From Labia minor (lineage: Eukaryota; Arthropoda; Insecta; Dermaptera; Spongiphoridae): a stretch of DNA of 64,000 nt. Shown here piece after piece: positions 63,100 through 64,000 of this stretch. A program made the translations under genes and the position numbers. The DNA is taken from the NCBI GenBank assembly GCA_963082975.1, contig OY720345.1, forward strand, positions 1,377,001 to 1,441,000, written 5' to 3'. The number at the start of each line of letters is the position of its first letter. The first letter of the stretch is position 1. The notes under the pieces were generated by a model. The model was not told where the DNA came from. It did not search any database and saw only the letters and a program-made list of their open reading frames with translations.

Positions 63100-64000
63100 G
63101 ACAATCAGTCCATGTGGTAACTAACTATGTATGTATGTTAGAGTATGGCAGGAATGACACGTGTCATGGATATTTAAAATAAATTTGAAGTATTTATAAA
63201 TAAGGGAGGGGGGGGGGGCGGGGGAGAGAGATTAATAAAGATTAATGACTCTGGACATTATTAGATTTTCTAAAAAGTGTCCTTTATGGTAATATTTTTA
63301 AATTCGATATGCCATGCTTGGCAGTTGAAAACTAATTACAACTCGATATAAAAGAAGAATGATTGCTGATGTTCTTCTTAAGAGGGTGAAATAGAATGGA
63401 GTGGAGTGGAGTGGAGGAGATGAGGAGAGAAATGAATTTGTTAAAGAAACACAATTTTCAAACAAGGAGGCGGGAAGCAACTGCAAACATAGGAAATGAC
63501 AGATTTAAAAGCAAACTCGACAAGCGATAAAAATGAGCGAGCGAGCGATTCAGGGTGGATGGATCTTTGTGGTAGGGTGAAGGTAAATACTGTTGGCTCA
63601 GGGATGGAATAAAGAACTAGGAGGGGGGGGAGGGAGTGCATGTTTCGTTATGTGGAGTTGCTCTCTCAAGGACAAATTCGGGGTCATTTGGCGACAACCG
63701 CATAGCGACCTCATCAAAGGGCGACCACTCCCCCACCCCCCATCAGAGACAGAAAAGCTCATGAAGGCGGGTCTCTATTTACGAAACGCATGCAATATGA
63801 CATGGGCCCCTGGCGAATCTGCCTTGGCTCTTCTGGACACAAACTCCTCTTTGGCATAGAAAAATAATAATTAACTTTCTGGGACTAAATCTTCCTTCAA
63901 TGCTCCGGGGTTTATTTTTTTCAAAGTATTTATTTGGAAAAATAAAAAGGAAACAAGACAAAAAATCAACTCGGGAGACGGAATTATATTTATTTCACAG
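63100..64000. other. Mixed-composition, purine-rich region at window end
   Basis: Contains G-runs (63207-63220, 63621-63632), GAGTGGAGTGGAGTGGAGGA and a GC-richer block at 63650-63850. An 88-codon plus-strand frame (63593-63859) lacks recognisable motifs. The last bases (TTATATTTATTTCACAG) look like a splice acceptor, so an exon could begin just beyond the window. Evidence is weak. Confidence 0.25.

Noticed and set aside
63593-63859. 88-codon frame near the window end
   Set aside because: Begins at a TTG, Gly/Pro low-complexity parts, no motif and no splice or start support.

Overview
This window looks like gene-poor, very AT-rich DNA from an arthropod, most likely an insect. Three things suggest this. 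The only convincing host gene has the structure of an insect cuticular-protein gene. The transposon mix (mariner, Tc1-like, gypsy, Helitrons, Helentron-type elements, non-LTR fragments) is typical of insects. Almost everything outside the repeats is A/T homopolymer, (TA)n or other simple sequence. I cannot name the species.

Host genes. One gene is well supported: a TATA-containing promoter near 11834, a tiny first exon encoding only the first four residues of a signal peptide (11914-11925), a 125-bp intron, and a large second exon (12051-13481) with a poly(A) signal at 13526. It encodes a secreted protein of about 480 residues, with a long Val/Pro/Lys/Tyr repeat domain followed by a His/Gly/Ser-rich tail. 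It resembles valine- and proline-rich cuticular (Vajk-like) proteins. A second possible promoter with a 5' exon lies at 62693-62790 (TATA box followed by a splice donor), but no protein can be assigned to it.

Mobile DNA. (1) A Helitron family, here Helitron A, begins with TC and ends with two GC-rich hairpins plus CTAG (or CTGG), sitting between A and T. Copies or pieces lie at 1257-3049, 8303-8870, 9721-9960, 14550-14745, 16211-17919, 32256-34190, 43478-45881 and 57885-59743. Six copies carry coding sequence or coding residue from the end of a non-LTR retrotransposon ORF just upstream of the Helitron 3' end. One copy also holds a decayed Helitron helicase C terminus. (2) Helitron B (10020-10527, 18001-18665) contains a tRNA-Lys-like segment. 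(3) Two Helentron-associated (HINE-like) families have asymmetric inverted repeats, a central microsatellite and a 3' hairpin: HINE-A (4675-5246, 5254-5911, 15365-15665, 46969-47594, 56463-56983, 61337-61958) and HINE-B (1-80, 21356-21986, 25343-25469, 27533-27993). (4) There are three mariner relics and one mariner end, one of them nested inside a HINE-B microsatellite, and a Tc1-like relic at 738-1185. (5) A 5'-truncated gypsy element at 50847-54950 retains an intact 980-codon pol reading frame and its 3' LTR. (6) A 522-bp retroposon at 9035-9556 is flanked by a perfect 16-bp target duplication. (7) There are several long inverted repeats (41273-41965, 48935-49089, 55479-55780).

The rest. 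Between the repeats lie long AT-rich stretches broken by short islands of more balanced composition (for example 3270-3540, 7690-7960, 20345-20740, 22680-22860, 23770-24060, 28370-28650, 35780-36000, 40660-40960, 46050-46290, 60970-61190, 62450-62830, 63100-63860). They have no convincing coding content and are the best candidates for conserved cis-regulatory DNA. No rRNA gene, functional tRNA gene or CRISPR array was found.
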